From contig DCUI01000340.1 in the NCBI GenBank assembly GCA_002327785.1, forward strand, positions 1 through 8,717: a stretch of DNA of 8,717 bases, in the 5' to 3' direction. Origin of the DNA: Phycisphaerales bacterium UBA2218 (GTDB lineage Bacteria; Planctomycetota; Phycisphaerae; Sedimentisphaerales; Anaerobacaceae). Shown here piece by piece: positions 6,662 to 8,717 of this stretch; positions within the stretch are counted from its first letter, which is position 1, and each line of letters opens with the position of its first letter. Below the pieces are notes generated by a model. That model was not told the DNA's origin, ran no database searches, and was given only the letters and a program-made list of their open reading frames with translations. The translations under genes and the position numbers were made by a program.

Positions 6662-7969
6662 CTATTCCTGGAGAGGTTCCTGGGCCTGCTCGACATAGGC
6701 GGCGAAATCCACGGACAGCGTCAGCGAAGGGTCTCGCTGACCGTCGGCAAAGGCCTGTTTCCAGAGTCCGTCCCAGGCGTAGTTCATGCCGTTGGCTTTC
6801 AGGTACGCTTGGACCTCCGGCTGCTGCATGTGCGCCTCCAGTTCCGGCGCCTTTGTGTAGCCGGGGAGGTCGGCCCGCAACTGGGCGAGGATCAGGGTCT
6901 TTTGAAACTCCGTCAAGCCGAGCGTGCCGGCCAGCGTGTCTTTGTATGCCGCGATGATCCCCAGCGTGTCCATGAAATCGTCGACGATGGTTCTCTCTCG
7001 TTCGAGGGTCGGAGAATAGGTCGAGAAGCTGATCGTGCCCATGTCGAAATCGAATTCCATGAGCCGCAGCCAGCCATTTCCGCCGTTGGGACTGTCTTCG
7101 TAATCGGTCACGACGGCAATGACCGGCAAGCCCTGGTCGTTTTCCTCAATTTGATAGTACTGGCCGGTGCAGTGGCCGCAGAGAACGAGGAGGATGTTGG
7201 GATTGACCCGGATGAAGGTCTCGAAGAATTCCTCGGGCCAGACCGTTTCGAGGTCGTATTTTTCGTCAGCGAGCAGGGTTTCCTCGAAGGTATCCTGCCC
7301 GAGAACGCCATCCCCATAGCGGCCCTGCAGAAGGCGGAAATCATACAGGTACCGATGGGTGGAGAGGATCACGAGCTTGTCGCGGTTCTCTTCGAGCACC
7401 TGCTGCGCCCAGTCGAGCTCTCGCCGGGGCGTGTCGATGGACAGGTTCAGGAAGAGCAGCCCTCTGCCCTCGGCCTCGATCACCTGGTAGTTGCTGCGCT
7501 GGCTGGGGGAGCATCCGCCGTACCAGCTTTTGTCAGTGAATCTCTGGGGCCCGAAATAGGCTACGTAGTTGGTCGCGTTCGGATCCATGTCCGGGAAGAC
7601 GCCGTATCCATAGTGGTTGTCGTGATTGCCCTGGCACGTGCCGTATGGGATGTCCGCCTCGTCGAGGACGCTCATCGCGGCATCCGCAACCTGCCATTGG
7701 TCTATGTCGGGACCGTTGTCGACGATATCGCCGAGATGGCAGACGAACCGGATGTTCTTCGGCTCCTGATTCGCAACGATCCACTGCGTCTGGGCGAAGA
7801 AGATCTCGGCAGCTCCATCGGGGTAGTCCGGGAAGACTTTATTCTCGGAGTAGTGTTGCGTGTCCGGCAGGGCGGCCACTGTGAACTTCGCCTGGGCGAC
7901 CCCTATGCCCATCGCCCAGCAGAGCGCCCAACACATCAGCCAGGCCGGATGACGACCGAATCGCTTCAT
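6662..7969 (-). CDS. Secreted calcineurin-like metallophosphoesterase
   Basis: Predicted 435-residue exported hydrolase of phosphate esters. The start is clear: AAGGAGGT (complement of 7976-7983) lies 6 bases before the ATG at 7969. Residues 1-27 are a Sec signal peptide (cleavage near VAQA). The metallophosphoesterase domain spans about residues 28-320 with motifs in order: PDTQHY (D36, Q38, where DxH is usual), GDIVDNG (D81), GNHDN (N115, H116), STHR (H205) and GHCTGQ (H266, where GHxH is usual). The DxQ and GHC variants leave two metal-ligand positions non-histidine, so metal choice or activity may differ from classic members. The last roughly 100 residues (335-435) are a mainly helical extension of unknown role. 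Phosphodiesterase or phosphatase are both possible; the substrate cannot be told. It converges on the tRNA gene and stands alone. Confidence 0.85.
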   Translation of the reverse strand: MKRFGRHPAWLMCWALCWAMGIGVAQAKFTVAALPDTQHYSENKVFPDYPDGAAEIFFAQTQWIVANQEPKNIRFVCHLGDIVDNGPDIDQWQVADAAMSVLDEADIPYGTCQGNHDNHYGYGVFPDMDPNATNYVAYFGPQRFTDKSWYGGCSPSQRSNYQVIEAEGRGLLFLNLSIDTPRRELDWAQQVLEENRDKLVILSTHRYLYDFRLLQGRYGDGVLGQDTFEETLLADEKYDLETVWPEEFFETFIRVNPNILLVLCGHCTGQYYQIEENDQGLPVIAVVTDYEDSPNGGNGWLRLMEFDFDMGTISFSTYSPTLERERTIVDDFMDTLGIIAAYKDTLAGTLGLTEFQKTLILAQLRADLPGYTKAPELEAHMQQPEVQAYLKANGMNYAWDGLWKQAFADGQRDPSLTLSVDFAAYVEQAQEPLQE

Positions 7970-7987
7970 GGCACGACCTCCTTCTTC

Positions 7988-8051
7988 GTAGACCCCAGCC
8001 CGGCCGCCCGCGGGGCAGACCGGAATGCCCCGAACTACCCGGGCTGTCTAC
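7988..8051 (-). promoter_or_regulatory. Structured 5' leader of the phosphoesterase gene
   Basis: Outer stem: GTAGAC (7988-7993) pairs with GTCTAC (8046-8051), and AGCCCGG (7997-8003) with CCGGGCT (8039-8045), 13 pairs interrupted only by a three-base CCC bulge on one side. Inner stem: CGGGGCA (8011-8017) pairs with TGCCCCG (8026-8032), 7 pairs around GACCGGAA. In the mRNA, which runs on the minus strand, the fold ends 4 bases before the Shine-Dalgarno AAGGAGGT. It matches no riboswitch I recognise. It could control translation or mRNA stability, or be a relic palindromic repeat. Confidence 0.5.
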
Positions 8052-8130
8052 AGACCATGATAGCAATTCGCCGCGATTCGGTCCAGATGAAGATGGTGCG
8101 CATTCTTGGCCGTGTGAACCTACGACGCCC

Positions 8131-8168
8131 GGTCCCGCCGGACGGGGCTGGTCCCCCCCTTCGCGGGG
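8131..8168. repeat. GC-rich REP-like palindromic stretch
   Basis: Several short inverted repeats overlap: GTCC/GGAC (8132-8143), GGGG/CCCC (8144-8156) and CCCC/GGGG around TTCGC (8156-8168). On the minus strand it reads ATCCCCGCGAAGGGG, which resembles dispersed REP-type palindromes found in many bacteria. No second copy is present in this window, so repeat status is not shown. Confidence 0.28.
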
Positions 8169-8216
8169 ATGACATGATTATGCCAACGGGGCAGGGATGC
8201 AGTACCATACAATCAG

Positions 8217-8227
8217 CGGACATCGTA
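8217..8227. repeat. Left 11-bp direct repeat (target-site duplication)
   Basis: CGGACATCGTA directly abuts the left terminal inverted repeat of the miniature element. It matches the right copy at 10 of 11 positions, the difference being G versus A. Confidence 0.7.
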
Positions 8228-8327
8228 GAATGGCGGTCCGTTAATGGGATTCTCGCCATCCTGAACCCTGTTTTTCAGGTCAGAAATGAGGGTTTCGCAT
8301 GTGGCTGACCACTTAGGACCGCCATTC
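8228..8327. mobile_element. 100-bp miniature inverted-repeat transposable element
   Basis: Perfect 12-bp terminal inverted repeats, GAATGGCGGTCC (8228-8239) and GGACCGCCATTC (8316-8327), bound a 76-base non-coding core. Both ends are flanked exactly by direct repeats of 11 bases, which is what transposition leaves. The core contains further pairing: AACCCT/AGGGTT (8264-8269, 8289-8294), GGTCAG/CTGACC (8278-8283, 8305-8310), and ATGGCG/CGCCAT linking the left end to 8254-8259. A single-stranded copy would therefore fold strongly. It is too short to encode a transposase, so it would depend on one supplied in trans. An 11-bp duplication fits IS4-type elements (10-13 bp), but I cannot assign a parent. 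It lies 258 bp upstream of the phosphoesterase start. Confidence 0.7.
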
Positions 8328-8338
8328 CGGACATCATA
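8328..8338. repeat. Right 11-bp direct repeat (target-site duplication)
   Basis: CGGACATCATA directly follows the right terminal inverted repeat and pairs with the left copy at 8217-8227 as a presumed target-site duplication with one transition. Confidence 0.7.
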
Positions 8339-8356
8339 CTCATTTCGGGATGGGAA

Positions 8357-8386
8357 TTGACCGTGCCTGGGTATGTGTTGTAGACT
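8357..8386 (+). promoter_or_regulatory. Possible plus-strand promoter with no evident gene
   Basis: TTGACC (8357-8362) is followed after 18 bases by TAGACT (8381-8386), matching five and four of six consensus bases. No credible plus-strand gene lies downstream within the window, so this may be chance or may drive an antisense or outward transcript against the transposase remnant. Confidence 0.22.
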
Positions 8387-8391
8387 AACCC

Positions 8392-8717
8392 TTAAACAAG
8401 CGAATACCGTCGGGTGATTGTCCGGTAGTTCTTGGAGCGGCGACCGGCGCGGAGTGGGCCTGGCGACGTGGCTGGCGTCGTTGCCTGGCTCCCGGTTGTT
8501 CGTTGATACATTGGGTTCTCGTCTGCACGTCTGTGCGGTTGAGGGTTGCGGCGGACCGGAGCATCCGGACTCCGGCTTCGGGATCGGCTCTGGCACGGGA
8601 TCTTGATGAACGCGTTGAGGAACGTGCGGAACTCCATCCGCAGGACCTGCTGCTTCTGGGCCTGATGCCGCTGGCGCCAGCGGGGCTGCTCGGGAAGGGA
8701 CAGGGCCCACCAGGCTT
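8392..8717 (-). pseudogene. C-terminal remnant of a probable DDE transposase
   Basis: The minus-strand frame is open from the right edge and stops at 8392. Its first part (8590-8717) reads AWWALSLPEQPRWRQRHQAQ, then KQQVLRMEFRTFLNAFIKIPCQ-like sequence (residues at 8593-8655), basic and helical, resembling the conserved tail of IS4/IS1380-like DDE transposases, where a phrase like FLNAFIRIPCQIVRTGRR is usual. After IPCQ the expected TGRR-type ending is replaced by a low-complexity Ser/Arg/Pro stretch, which suggests a frameshift or truncation near 8590. The catalytic domain, if present, lies beyond the window. Recognition is by motif memory only; a real but different basic protein cannot be excluded. 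A 6-bp hairpin, CCGGAG/CTCCGG, lies just past the break (8556-8575). Confidence 0.4.

Noticed and set aside
8176..8183. CATAAT on the minus strand as a -10 for the phosphoesterase
   Set aside because: A good -10 match, but no acceptable -35 hexamer at 15-19 bases, so no promoter is called.
8213..8710. 165-codon minus-strand frame at the right end
   Set aside because: It runs through the whole miniature element and is proline-rich and low in complexity. The competing frame carries the transposase-like motif, so this is a chance frame in GC-rich DNA.

Overview
The window looks like chromosomal DNA from a GC-rich, free-living heterotroph with secreted carbohydrate-degrading enzymes. A planctomycete or a relative is my guess, based on a SOUL protein, a GHL6-type glycosidase, a Tat-exported GH36 enzyme and a secreted metallophosphoesterase lying close together. 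This is inference from gene content, not proof. The tRNA gene does not encode its CCA end, which fits but is not diagnostic.

Left part (1-5348): the 3' portion of a SOUL haem-binding family gene (+) runs in from the left edge. A long hairpin (582-615) separates it from a secreted GHL6-like glycosidase gene (+, 666-2876). That gene converges, with 63 bp between stops, on a Tat-signal GH36-type alpha-galactosidase gene (-, 2940-5348). The two glycosidases probably act outside the cytoplasm on plant or algal glycans, but nothing here identifies the substrate.

Middle part (5349-6498): this 1.15 kb has no normal gene but is not empty. It holds a decayed fragment homologous to the 3' end of the GHL6 gene (about 5559-5642) and a dense run of short stable hairpins ending in three 11-bp CTTCGGC-headed repeats (5629-5823). 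Next comes a complete miniature transcription unit (5933-6082): TTGACA promoter, small hairpin, strong Shine-Dalgarno, a 9-codon ORF, and a terminator whose left arm is the end of that ORF. About 380 bases follow in which I recognise nothing, then a tRNA-Arg(UCG) gene with a plausible promoter.

Right part (6573-8717): a secreted calcineurin-like metallophosphoesterase gene (-, 6662-7969) has a perfect Shine-Dalgarno and, directly upstream of it, a 64-nt two-stem RNA fold. Further upstream is a 100-bp miniature inverted-repeat element (8228-8327) with perfect 12-bp terminal inverted repeats, bounded exactly by 11-bp direct repeats. At the right edge is what appears to be the C-terminal remnant of a DDE transposase (-).

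The items most worth following are the miniature element, the 9-codon attenuator-like unit, the structured leader of the phosphoesterase and the decayed GHL6 fragment. Together they mark 5.4-6.5 kb and 8.0-8.7 kb as accessory, rearranged DNA.
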